A DNA stretch of 14,122 nucleotides from Thermoplasmata archaeon (lineage in GTDB: Archaea; Thermoplasmatota; Thermoplasmata; Lutacidiplasmatales; UBA184), in assembly GCA_030037695.1 (NCBI GenBank), contig JASHQF010000022.1, positions 1-14,122 on the forward strand, given 5' to 3'. The translations under genes and the position numbers were made by a program. Positions 1 through 6,092 of the stretch are shown piece after piece (position 1 is the first letter of the stretch; each line of letters opens with the position of its first letter). The notes beneath the pieces are model-generated. The model saw only the letters and a list, made by a program, of their open reading frames with translations. It did not search any database and had not been told where the DNA came from.

Positions 1-480
1 CGATCTCCGACCCCTTCCGACACTTTCCCGCGAAGAATGCCCCTGCCCCGCTCGGTCCTCCAGGCCGCTCGCGCTCCGTCGACGCCGCCAGTCCCGGCGA
101 CCCCGGGAGCGGCCCCCGCCCCGCCCCCCCGCCGGGATCCGATCCCGTCGTGGGTCCCGCCCGCGCCTCCCTCGCCCTCGCCCCCGCCGTCGCTCTCCTC
201 TTCTCCGGGGGGAACGTCACCCAAACTCGGTCCGCTCCCTCCGCCACGCCCCCCGGCCGCCCCCCTGCGACCGGTGCCCGCCACGACGCCCCCGCCCTCC
301 TCGACTCCCCAGGCAGCCTCGGCAGCGCTACCGCCGTCCGACCCGGACCGGCCCCCGGCGCCCTCGGGTCCGCTCCCTCCGAAGCGGATGCGCGTCTGGG
401 TCTGCCCCACGTGCAAGCTGGTCAATGCGCCCTGGTCCCAGCACTGCACGAAGTGCGGAACAGCGGCGCCCGTGGTCTGA
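1..480 (+). CDS. Proline-rich protein with C-terminal RanBP2-type zinc finger (5' end may lie outside window)
   Basis: The reading frame is open from base 1, and the upstream residues are already Pro/Ser/Arg-rich, so the true start may lie before the window; the first ATG inside is at 37. Counting from that ATG, residues 1-115 are low-complexity, dominated by Pro, Ala and Ser, with no predicted fold. Residues 120-140 hold a tight zinc-binding module: W121, C123, C126, N130, C137 and C140. The spacing W-x-C-x2-C-x3-N-x6-C-x2-C is exactly the RanBP2-type finger consensus. Fingers of that family bind single-stranded RNA, ubiquitin or other proteins, and which of these applies here cannot be read from sequence. 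No signal peptide or membrane segment is visible, so it is probably cytoplasmic. The finger is the main proof of coding, since Pro-rich frames arise easily in GC-rich DNA. It converges with the next gene, 82 bases apart. Confidence 0.7.
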   Translation, partial: RSPTPSDTFPRRMPLPRSVLQAARAPSTPPVPATPGAAPAPPPRRDPIPSWVPPAPPSPSPPPSLSSSPGGTSPKLGPLPPPRPPAAPLRPVPATTPPPSSTPQAASAALPPSDPDRPPAPSGPLPPKRMRVWVCPTCKLVNAPWSQHCTKCGTAAPVV

Positions 481-539
481 TCGTGCCCCCCGGTCGAACG
501 TTCAAGGACCTCGAGGGGTGCGCAGGGAGCGGTCGAGCG

Positions 540-553
540 GGGCCGTCCGGCCC
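540..553. terminator. Small GC stem-loop between convergent genes
   Basis: GGGCC at 540-544 pairs with GGCCC at 549-553 across a 4-base loop, followed on the plus strand by the short T-containing run gtgttct. It sits between the stop codons of two converging genes. This is weak evidence for a terminator: archaeal termination depends mainly on T-tracts, and none is strong here. Confidence 0.2.
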
Positions 554-562
554 GTGTTCTCC

Positions 563-901
563 CTAGAGGATCCGGCCGACGCGCTGGAGCTGGGACAGCA
601 GGTAGGTCTTCCCCTCGGCGGTGAGACCGTACCGGCGGCCCAGGATCCGGCCTCGTCCCCAGGACGGGATCGGGCGGTCCTCGACGACCGCCATCCGGTT
701 CGCCATCAGGGTCGCGAGCCGTAGGTCGAGCTCGGACGAGGAGAGGCGGGGGCACGGGCCCCGGCGCAGGTGCGCCAGGAGCTCGGTGAACTCGATCCCT
801 CCGATCTCCGGCTCCTCCTCCTCGGTGCGGTTGAGCTGCTTCAGGACCTCGACCATGTCGTGACGGAACGAGGCGGCCTCCTCCGCGGTGGGAACGGGCA
901 T
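563..901 (-). CDS. Small winged-helix-like protein (112 aa), function unknown
   Basis: No named family is recognised. The composition is that of a soluble globular protein: an acidic N-terminal helix (residues 5-33) and a predicted helix-rich core. The second half reads like a winged helix. Residues 56-72 form a recognition-helix-like stretch (SSELDLRLATLMANRMAVV), followed by a basic wing-like turn around R83-R90 and the segment YGLTAEGKTYLLSQL, typical of archaeal wHTH proteins ('Y.LT..G...L'). A role in DNA binding or transcriptional control is therefore inferred, not shown. The ATG at 901 has no Shine-Dalgarno sequence, but a TATA-like tatgtag lies 26 bases upstream, which fits a leaderless transcript and supports this start. 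It is downstream of the MerB-like gene on the same strand but separated by 275 bases, so it probably has its own promoter. Confidence 0.7.
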   Translation of the reverse strand: MPVPTAEEAASFRHDMVEVLKQLNRTEEEEPEIGGIEFTELLAHLRRGPCPRLSSSELDLRLATLMANRMAVVEDRPIPSWGRGRILGRRYGLTAEGKTYLLSQLQRVGRIL

Positions 902-923
902 GGCAGGGGCGTCGCGGCTCCCT

Positions 924-930
924 CTACATA
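924..930 (-). promoter_or_regulatory. TATA-like box of the winged-helix gene (leaderless arrangement)
   Basis: Read on the minus strand this is tatgtag, the most A/T-rich spot in the gap. Its centre (927) is 26 bases before the ATG at 901, the distance expected when transcription starts at the start codon. Confidence 0.4.
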
Positions 931-1017
931 GTCGTCGTGCTGGAACGGAATGTCGGCCGACCAGGAGCCCGCCACAGGCCCGGTCCTCCGGCGAGCGGCC
1001 GCGGGCTCCGCTACGGG

Positions 1018-1095
1018 CAGCTCCCGCAGCAGCGGGCTCCGGTCGAGCAGCAGGCGCAGCACGGGCAGCAGCTCGAGCAGCTGCAGCAAGCGCAC
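1018..1095. repeat. CAG/CTG-biased low-complexity stretch in the 275-base gap 902-1176
   Basis: The stretch is dense in imperfect gcagcag and gagcag units. In one plus frame it would read Gln-rich, and in a minus frame Leu-rich. No convincing gene with a ribosome site or clean boundary is visible, and both frames run into neighbouring genes. The rest of the 902-1176 gap holds only the TATA-like element listed separately. It may be the eroded end of a former gene or simple low-complexity drift. Confidence 0.4.
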
Positions 1096-1176
1096 GCCGG
1101 TCGGTTCCCGGGCAGACCCCCGGTCCCGTCCCCGATCATCGAGGCGCGAACGCCGCGAGGACCTATACGTTCGCGG

Positions 1177-1926
1177 CTACGGGTGGCGTCGCGCGCGTTC
1201 CGGGACGCCCTCGGCGGCACGGGACCGGGGGGTGAGGTTCCAGAACGGTCCCGTGAGGCCCGCGCTCGCGAACTCCATCTGGAGGAGCTCGGGGGGCGGT
1301 CGCTCGTACTCGAGCCGCAGCTTGCGCCGGTAGATCGGCTCGCTGATCCGGAGCGTCTGGTCGACCGTGAGCTCGGCCCCGCCCGGGTCGCCGGCGGTCC
1401 GCCACGCGGCCAGGTGCTCGGCGGAGGCAAAGAAGACCATCGTCTCCGAGCAGGTCCTCACGATATCGTGCCACCAGGAGGCCGCCGGTAGCCCGAACCA
1501 GAGGACCGGGAGCGGACCGTCGGGCGACTGGGGCCGGCCGTCCACGATCGAGAACCTCAGTGGTCGGGCGCAGTGGCGGCAGAACCCGTGGATCCAGATC
1601 GGCTCGCCGAGCATCGTGTGGAAGGCGACGGCATCCCAGGCGCAGTTGGCGAAGTACCGCTTCTCGTTCGGACGGGTCACGCGGAACGGGGTGGGGATCG
1701 CCGAGAACGGGAACGCCATCAGGATGCGCGTCGACCCGGGGAGCAGCTTGAGGTGGTGGGCGGTGTCGAGCCGGCCGAGGGCCCGCACCGCCTCCTGCCG
1801 CCCGATCCCGAGGCCGAGCGCGATCTCCTCGAGGACCGGGGCGCTCCCCTCCCGAAGGAAGAAGTCGAAGACGAACTTCCGGACCGCGCGATCGGCGGCC
1901 GCACCGCGGGCGTCGCTTCCCGTCAC
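1177..1926 (-). CDS. MerB-family organomercurial lyase-like protein
   Basis: MerB cleaves carbon-mercury bonds, releasing Hg(II). I chose the GTG at 1926 because GGGAGG (1933-1938) lies 6 bases upstream; a longer frame to 2028 adds only low-complexity Pro/Arg sequence. This gives 249 residues, close to the family's usual ~210 plus a short tail. Residues 12-62 form a helix-rich N-terminal domain resembling the winged helix of MerB. The catalytic domain contains NCAWD (C95, D98), matching the Cys96/Asp99 motif of E. coli MerB, then C116-x2-C119, and TCSETMVFFAS with C159, near the position of MerB Cys159 (by alignment it may be offset by one residue). All three expected active-site residues therefore appear present. 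No merA, merR or mercury transporter is visible nearby. It is divergent from the ABC exporter. Archaeal MerB-like proteins may have other substrates, so the biochemical role is inferred. Confidence 0.85.
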   Translation of the reverse strand: MTGSDARGAAADRAVRKFVFDFFLREGSAPVLEEIALGLGIGRQEAVRALGRLDTAHHLKLLPGSTRILMAFPFSAIPTPFRVTRPNEKRYFANCAWDAVAFHTMLGEPIWIHGFCRHCARPLRFSIVDGRPQSPDGPLPVLWFGLPAASWWHDIVRTCSETMVFFASAEHLAAWRTAGDPGGAELTVDQTLRISEPIYRRKLRLEYERPPPELLQMEFASAGLTGPFWNLTPRSRAAEGVPERARRHP

Positions 1927-1932
1927 GGTTCG

Positions 1933-1938
1933 CCTCCC
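1933..1938 (-). promoter_or_regulatory. Ribosome binding site fixing the GTG start of the MerB-like gene
   Basis: On the minus strand this reads GGGAGG, followed by 6 bases (cgaacc) and then GTG. It is among the clearest Shine-Dalgarno sequences in the window and decides the start against longer alternatives. Confidence 0.6.
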
Positions 1939-2054
1939 GAGAGCGGGAGCCCGTCCCCGACTTGACGGTTGAGGAGGGCGGGACGGGCCCTCACGGGCCC
2001 CGGGTGGCCCGACGTACGAAGGAGTCAAGGGCCGACCACCGTTCCGCCTCGCCG

Positions 2055-2873
2055 TTGGTACCTACTGCCCCGGGCCCGGCCGTCGTCGCGTGCCGCCACC
2101 TCACCCGCCGATTCGGAGAGATCGTCGCGGTCCGCGACCTTTCGCTCGAGATCACCGCGGACGAGATCTTCGGGTTGATCGGTCCGAACGGCGCCGGGAA
2201 GACCACGACGATCAAGATGCTCACGACCCTGCTCCCCCCCACCGGCGGGACGGCGACCGTCGCCGGCTTCGACATCGTGCGCGAGCCGGCGCGCGTGCGG
2301 CGGAGCATCGGCTACGTCCCGCAGTTGATCTCGGCGGACGCGCAGGTGACCGGCTTTGAGAACCTCTGGGTCGTGGGCGGTCTCTACCGGATCCCGAGAC
2401 ACGAGCGCCGCGCCCGGGCCGAGGAGGCGCTCGAGCGGATGGGGCTCGGCCCGGTCGCCGATGTCCTCGTGAAGAACTACTCGGGGGGGATGATCCGCCG
2501 GCTCGAGATGGCCCAGGCGCTCCTCCACCGGCCGCGCGTGCTGTTCCTGGACGAGCCGACGGTCGGCCTCGATCCGGTCGCACGGGATGCCGTCTGGGAG
2601 CAGATCGACCGCCTGCGGCGGGACTACGGCACGGCGGTCGTCGTCACCACCCACTACATGGAGGAGGCTGACCGCCTCTGCGAGCGCGTGGGAGTGATCC
2701 ACCGGGGGGAGGTCGTGGCGCTCGGCAGCCCGGCCGAGCTCAAGGCGACGCTCGGCCAGCCGGGGGCGACCCTCGGCGACGTCTTCACGCACTACGCGGG
2801 CCATGAGGTCGAGCTCGGGGGCGCCTACCGCGAGGCAGGCCGGACCCGGCGGATCGCGGCCCGGCTGGAGTGA
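2055..2873 (+). CDS. ABC-2 type exporter ATP-binding subunit (DrrA-like)
   Basis: This is the nucleotide-binding subunit of an efflux pump, hydrolysing ATP on the cytoplasmic face. Counting from the TTG at 2055: Walker A GPNGAGKTT (43-51), Q-loop YVPQ (88-91), signature YSGGM followed by RR (143-150), Walker B VLFLDEPT with D-loop (163-174) and the switch His in TTHYMEEAD (H201). All are intact, so it should be active. The sequence resembles the DrrA/CcmA group that pairs with ABC-2 permeases, and the next gene is exactly that. The start is uncertain: the frame is open back to a TTG at 1962 and a GTG at 2004, no ATG exists before Walker A, and none has a good ribosome site. I picked 2055 because the domain begins about 9 residues later and the upstream part is low-complexity. 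The substrate is unknown. Confidence 0.93.
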   Translation: MVPTAPGPAVVACRHLTRRFGEIVAVRDLSLEITADEIFGLIGPNGAGKTTTIKMLTTLLPPTGGTATVAGFDIVREPARVRRSIGYVPQLISADAQVTGFENLWVVGGLYRIPRHERRARAEEALERMGLGPVADVLVKNYSGGMIRRLEMAQALLHRPRVLFLDEPTVGLDPVARDAVWEQIDRLRRDYGTAVVVTTHYMEEADRLCERVGVIHRGEVVALGSPAELKATLGQPGATLGDVFTHYAGHEVELGGAYREAGRTRRIAARLE

Positions 2874-3682
2874 GGGGGGTCCGCACGGTGCTCGACGCTC
2901 CGGTCGGACGGCTCGAGGGGGCGCTCGGGCAGGCGTCGGTGATCGTCGGCCTGGAAGCCCGCAAGCTCGCCCACGATCCGACCGAGCTGTTCCTCCGGGC
3001 GATCCAGCCGGCGCTCTGGCTCGTCGTCTTCGGCAGCGTCTTCTCGGTCATCCATGCGATTCCGACGGGCTCGGAGACGTACCTCGAGTTCCTCACGCCC
3101 GGGATCCTCGCTCAGAGCGTCCTGTTCATCGCGATCTTTTACGGGATCGCGTCGATCCGGGAACGGGAGCTCGGGATCATCACGAAGTTCCTCGTGAGCC
3201 CCACCCCGCGCCTCCTCCTGGTCGGATCGCGCGGGGTCTCGGCGAGCCTGCGGGGGCTGTCGCAGGCGGTGGTCGTCCTCCTCCTCGCCACCGCCCTCCG
3301 GGTCCCGCTGTCGTTCACGGTGGTCTCGGTCGGAGGAGTGCTCGTCGCGATCGTGCTCGGCTCGACCCTGTTCTCCACGCTCTCGATGATCATCGCAAGC
3401 CTCGTCCGCACGCAGGAGCGGTTCCTCGGGATCGGGCAGCTGCTCACGATGCCGCTGTTCTTCGCGAGCAACGCGATCTATCCGATCGCGATCATGCCGG
3501 CGTGGCTCCGGCCGTTCGCCTACGGGAACCCGCTCACGTACCTCGTCGATGCCCTGCGCGGCCTCATGGTCCCGAGCGGTGGGAGCCTCTTCCCGGTCGC
3601 GGAGGACCTCGGGGTGCTCCTCGCGATCACCCTCGGTCTCATCGCGATCGCGTCGCAGCTGTACCCTCGTCTCGCGCAGTAG
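2870..3682 (+). CDS. ABC-2 type exporter permease
   Basis: This is the membrane partner of the preceding ATPase; the GTG at 2870 overlaps the ATPase stop codon (GTGA), which implies co-transcription and coupled translation. A second GTG at 2888 follows the purine run aggggg and is an alternative start, 6 residues shorter. The 270-residue length is standard for a DrrB-like permease. Hydrophobic segments are visible at about 44-64, 78-96, 131-144, 150-174, 187-212 and 245-263, giving the usual six. The conserved late motif PLTYLVDALRG (221-231) is diagnostic of the ABC-2 family, as is the charged RERELGIITKFLVSP loop (97-111). The pump probably exports lipids, drugs or polysaccharide; nothing in the sequence picks among these. 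It converges with the thioesterase gene, leaving 12 bases between stops. Confidence 0.93.
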   Translation: MRGVRTVLDAPVGRLEGALGQASVIVGLEARKLAHDPTELFLRAIQPALWLVVFGSVFSVIHAIPTGSETYLEFLTPGILAQSVLFIAIFYGIASIRERELGIITKFLVSPTPRLLLVGSRGVSASLRGLSQAVVVLLLATALRVPLSFTVVSVGGVLVAIVLGSTLFSTLSMIIASLVRTQERFLGIGQLLTMPLFFASNAIYPIAIMPAWLRPFAYGNPLTYLVDALRGLMVPSGGSLFPVAEDLGVLLAITLGLIAIASQLYPRLAQ

Positions 3683-3694
3683 GGCGGCGCGGGC

Positions 3695-4204
3695 TCACCG
3701 AGAGGACGGGGCGTTCGAACGGTGCCGGGTCCGGCCCCGGGCCTCGGCCCGCAGGCGTCCCTCCTCGTAGCGCCGCCGTTCCTCGTCGTTGGCGAGCGCG
3801 AGCGGCGGGACGGCGACCGGATGCCCCGAGGCGTCGACCGCGACCATCGTGACGAACGCCTCCCCGACGTGCCGTCGAGTCCCGCCCGAGGCGGGCTCGG
3901 CCGTGACCCGGACCCAGATCTCCATGGACGTGCGGCCGACCCAGGTGACGCGGGCATCGAAATCGACGACGTCGCCCACGTGCACCGGCTGCAGGAAGTC
4001 GACGCGATCGATCGACGCGGTGACGACCGTCGAGCGGGCATGGCGCTGCGCCGTCACGAACGCCACGCGATCGATCTCGGCGAGGATCGAGCCGCCGAAC
4101 ACGTTCCCCATGAAGTTCGCGTCCGTCGGGACCATCAGCCTCACCACCGAGGCCCGGCTCTCTTCGACCCCGGCCGATGGGAGCGCGTCGCGCGCTGCGT
4201 TCAT
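3695..4204 (-). CDS. Hotdog-fold acyl-CoA thioesterase (YciA/BACH type)
   Basis: This enzyme hydrolyses acyl-CoA thioesters to free acid and CoA in the cytoplasm, acting in fatty-acid or CoA-pool control. One hotdog domain spans residues 15-130. The hallmark NFMGNVFGGSILAEID (30-45) matches the YciA/BACH motif 'N..G..FGG.....D', with the catalytic-type Asp at 45. It is followed by TASIDRVDFLQPVHVGD (62-78) and GRTSMEIWVRV (90-100), both typical of the family. The last ~35 residues are charged, Arg-rich and probably disordered, which is an extension beyond the usual domain. The ATG at 4204 has no clear ribosome site; a weakly A-rich patch sits near 4231-4234 (ttttcc on the plus strand), about 29 bases upstream. 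It is divergent from the Nudix-like gene with a 104-base gap. The acyl-chain preference cannot be read from sequence. Confidence 0.92.
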   Translation of the reverse strand: MNAARDALPSAGVEESRASVVRLMVPTDANFMGNVFGGSILAEIDRVAFVTAQRHARSTVVTASIDRVDFLQPVHVGDVVDFDARVTWVGRTSMEIWVRVTAEPASGGTRRHVGEAFVTMVAVDASGHPVAVPPLALANDEERRRYEEGRLRAEARGRTRHRSNAPSSR

Positions 4205-4308
4205 CCGACCGCGGGCACGCCTCCCGCTCCTTTTCCGTCTTCCGCCGCCCCGGCGCGGGCCCCGGACCCGGGCGCAACCGTAACGAGGTCGGTCGGGCCG
4301 CGGGAGTC

Positions 4309-4881
4309 ATGTCGATCGGTAGCGATCCCACCGAACCCCGACGGTTCTGCAGGTTCTCCCCGACCGGAGCGGTCTCGGAGGGGTACTGGCCCCTGCCCGA
4401 GGACGGTTTGTGCCTCTCCGCGTTCCTCCTGCTCTCCCCCCCGGAACGGCCGGACGCCGTCTTGGTGGGGCGGATCGAGCCGCACGCGCCGTGGGAACGG
4501 ATCGGCGGGCTCGACGCGAGGCGCATCCGCGCCAACACGGGAGGCTGGATGCTCCCGTCGAGCCAACTGTTGTTCTTCGAGGGCCCCGCCGAAGCCGCCC
4601 GGAGGGTCCTTGACGAGCAGCTGGACCTCAGGGGCCTACCGCTGGACGGCCCGACCGTCGTCTCGGAAGTGTACCGATCGCCCCGCCACCCCGAGCGCGC
4701 CCGTCATTGGGACCTTCAGTTCCTTTTCCGCGGCACCCTTCGGACCGCGACGCCGCCGGCTTCCTCGGCCTGGGCGGAGCTCGCGTTCGTCGAACCGTCG
4801 ACGACCCCGCGCACGGCGTTCACCCGCTCCCACGACGAGATCCTCGAGCTGGCGGGGTACCGTTTCGACCGTCGGGCCTAG
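4309..4881 (+). CDS. Nudix-like protein with degenerate Nudix box
   Basis: 190 residues from the ATG at 4309. A longer frame starts at 4177 but would overlap the 5' end of the divergent thioesterase gene and is low-complexity, so I rejected it; gggag lies just 2 bases before the ATG, which is close for a ribosome site. The segment around 78-107 follows the Nudix layout: a GGWMLP strand, then a box-like helix. Against G-x5-E-x7-REUxEExGU it keeps E91, R99 and E103, but G is S85, the second residue of RE is V100, the second Glu of EE is Q104 and the G is D106. Two of the Mg-binding positions are therefore lost. The flanking WDLQFLFRGTL (134-144) and AWAELAFVEP (154-163) strands fit the rest of a Nudix fold. 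It is probably a non-catalytic binder or an altered hydrolase. The family assignment is an inference from motif layout. Confidence 0.72.
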   Translation: MSIGSDPTEPRRFCRFSPTGAVSEGYWPLPEDGLCLSAFLLLSPPERPDAVLVGRIEPHAPWERIGGLDARRIRANTGGWMLPSSQLLFFEGPAEAARRVLDEQLDLRGLPLDGPTVVSEVYRSPRHPERARHWDLQFLFRGTLRTATPPASSAWAELAFVEPSTTPRTAFTRSHDEILELAGYRFDRRA

Positions 4882-4914
4882 CCGACCCGACCGCTGCGGG
4901 CTTACCTGTGGGGA

Positions 4915-5970
4915 TCAGCGGCCCTGGTCCTCGCCGAACCAACGTCGGAACCGACGGGCGTTCTCGAGCGTGCCGACCAGGAGGATCGCATACCCCGGCG
5001 CGAGCCGATCGGTCGGCGGGGGCGCGACCAGGGTGTCGAACTCCCCGTCGGGGTGGGGCTGGGCGTAGCCGATCAGGATGCATCCCGTCGAGCTCCGGAC
5101 CACGGCCTCCGCCTCTCCGAACGTCTGCGCCGAGATCGGGGTCCTCGGCGTGAGGACGAACTCCTGGATATCAGAACGGACGTCGGCGCTCACCATCTCC
5201 TCGACCGCGTGCGCGACCTCGGGCTCGAACGCGGCGCTCGCGCAGAGGCGCCCGCCGGTGTCGGCCGGGCTCGCCACGTACGTGACGCCCGCGGCGCGCA
5301 ACGTCTCCCGAAGCTCCGGCCGGTTGACCGCCACGACGACCCGGGCCCGAGGCGCGAGCGAGCGCACGTTCAGGGCCCCGATCATGTTCTGCGCGTCGTC
5401 CGACGTCGCGACGATCACGCTGTGCGCCGCCGGCACGTTGACCCGTCGGAGGATGTCGGGCTCGACCGGCGCACCGAACGTTGCGAACAGCCGGTCCGGG
5501 GGTCCGAGGAGGCGGATGTTCGGAACGTCCTCCGACCTCTCGGCCACGACCGCGACCTTCTGCTCCTGGACGAGCAGCTCGCGGACGGCGGCCCGGCCGA
5601 CCCCGTCGTAGCCGAGCACGACGATGTGGCCGGAGAGATCGGTCCCGAACAAGCCCAGGGCCCGCCGCTGGGATTCTTCGGCTCCCTCCGTCGTCAGCAC
5701 CGAGAGCAGGTAGCTCAGGAGAAAGACCTGCATCGCGATCACTCCCATCGTGAGGAGCTTCGCGGACATCGTGGTCGGTACGATGTCCCCGTACCCGACC
5801 GTGCCGAGCGTCACGATCGACCAGTAGAACGAATTGAACAGGGAGACGCGGGAGCCCTCGAGCAGGAAGAAACCGACCGAGGCGAAGACGTACACAGCGC
5901 CGAAGGCGCCGAGAAGCCAGGAGATCCTTCGCACGAAACCAAGGGTAGCTCGCAACCGGCGGGAGACCAC
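4915..5970 (-). CDS. MthK-like 2TM potassium channel with RCK (TrkA-N/TrkA-C) domains
   Basis: This is a ligand-gated K+ channel of the cytoplasmic membrane. Residues 16-38 form the outer helix, 43-56 the pore helix, and TVGYGD (57-62) is a perfect K+ selectivity filter; the inner helix is about 70-93. The linker leads to an RCK (TrkA-N) domain beginning at 115 with HIVVLGYDGVGRAAV, a Rossmann G-x-G-x2-G motif (G120, G123, G125). This domain usually binds nucleotides, Ca2+ or other ligands to gate the pore. A TrkA-C domain follows at about 265-335. The 351 residues match MthK in length and order, so it should assemble as a tetramer with an octameric gating ring. The GTG at 5970 lacks a ribosome site, but a TATA-like tgttttg is centred 27 bases upstream, supporting a leaderless start. 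It converges with the Nudix-like gene. Confidence 0.95.
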   Translation of the reverse strand: MVSRRLRATLGFVRRISWLLGAFGAVYVFASVGFFLLEGSRVSLFNSFYWSIVTLGTVGYGDIVPTTMSAKLLTMGVIAMQVFLLSYLLSVLTTEGAEESQRRALGLFGTDLSGHIVVLGYDGVGRAAVRELLVQEQKVAVVAERSEDVPNIRLLGPPDRLFATFGAPVEPDILRRVNVPAAHSVIVATSDDAQNMIGALNVRSLAPRARVVVAVNRPELRETLRAAGVTYVASPADTGGRLCASAAFEPEVAHAVEEMVSADVRSDIQEFVLTPRTPISAQTFGEAEAVVRSSTGCILIGYAQPHPDGEFDTLVAPPPTDRLAPGYAILLVGTLENARRFRRWFGEDQGR

Positions 5971-5993
5971 GGAGCGGCCGAGCCGAGCCCTGC

Positions 5994-6000
5994 CAAAACA
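5994..6000 (-). promoter_or_regulatory. TATA-like box of the potassium channel gene
   Basis: On the minus strand this reads tgttttg, an A/T island in GC-rich DNA, centred 27 bases before the GTG at 5970. That distance suits a leaderless archaeal transcript. Confidence 0.45.
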
Positions 6001-6092
6001 GTTCCCCCGGGCAGCGAGGTGCAGCGGCGTCGACCGCGGTACAGAGACCGTCGGGGCCCCGCCCCGCCGGCAGGGGAGCCCACCAAACCCCT

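Noticed and set aside
937..1491. 184-residue plus-strand frame with a Gln-rich segment
   Set aside because: It overlaps the MerB-like gene antisense by over 300 bases and has no ribosome site; the Gln-rich part comes from the CAG-rich spacer.
1367..1972. 201-residue plus-strand frame opposite the MerB-like gene
   Set aside because: Entirely antisense to a gene with conserved catalytic residues; no domain recognised.
2803..3852. 349-residue plus-strand frame overlapping the permease
   Set aside because: Out of frame with the ABC-2 permease, which has clear membrane helices and a family motif; this frame is Arg/Pro-rich.
3722..5068. 448-residue open frame on the plus strand
   Set aside because: It runs antisense through the thioesterase and out of frame through the Nudix-like gene; composition is Arg/Pro/Ser-rich noise typical of high-GC DNA.
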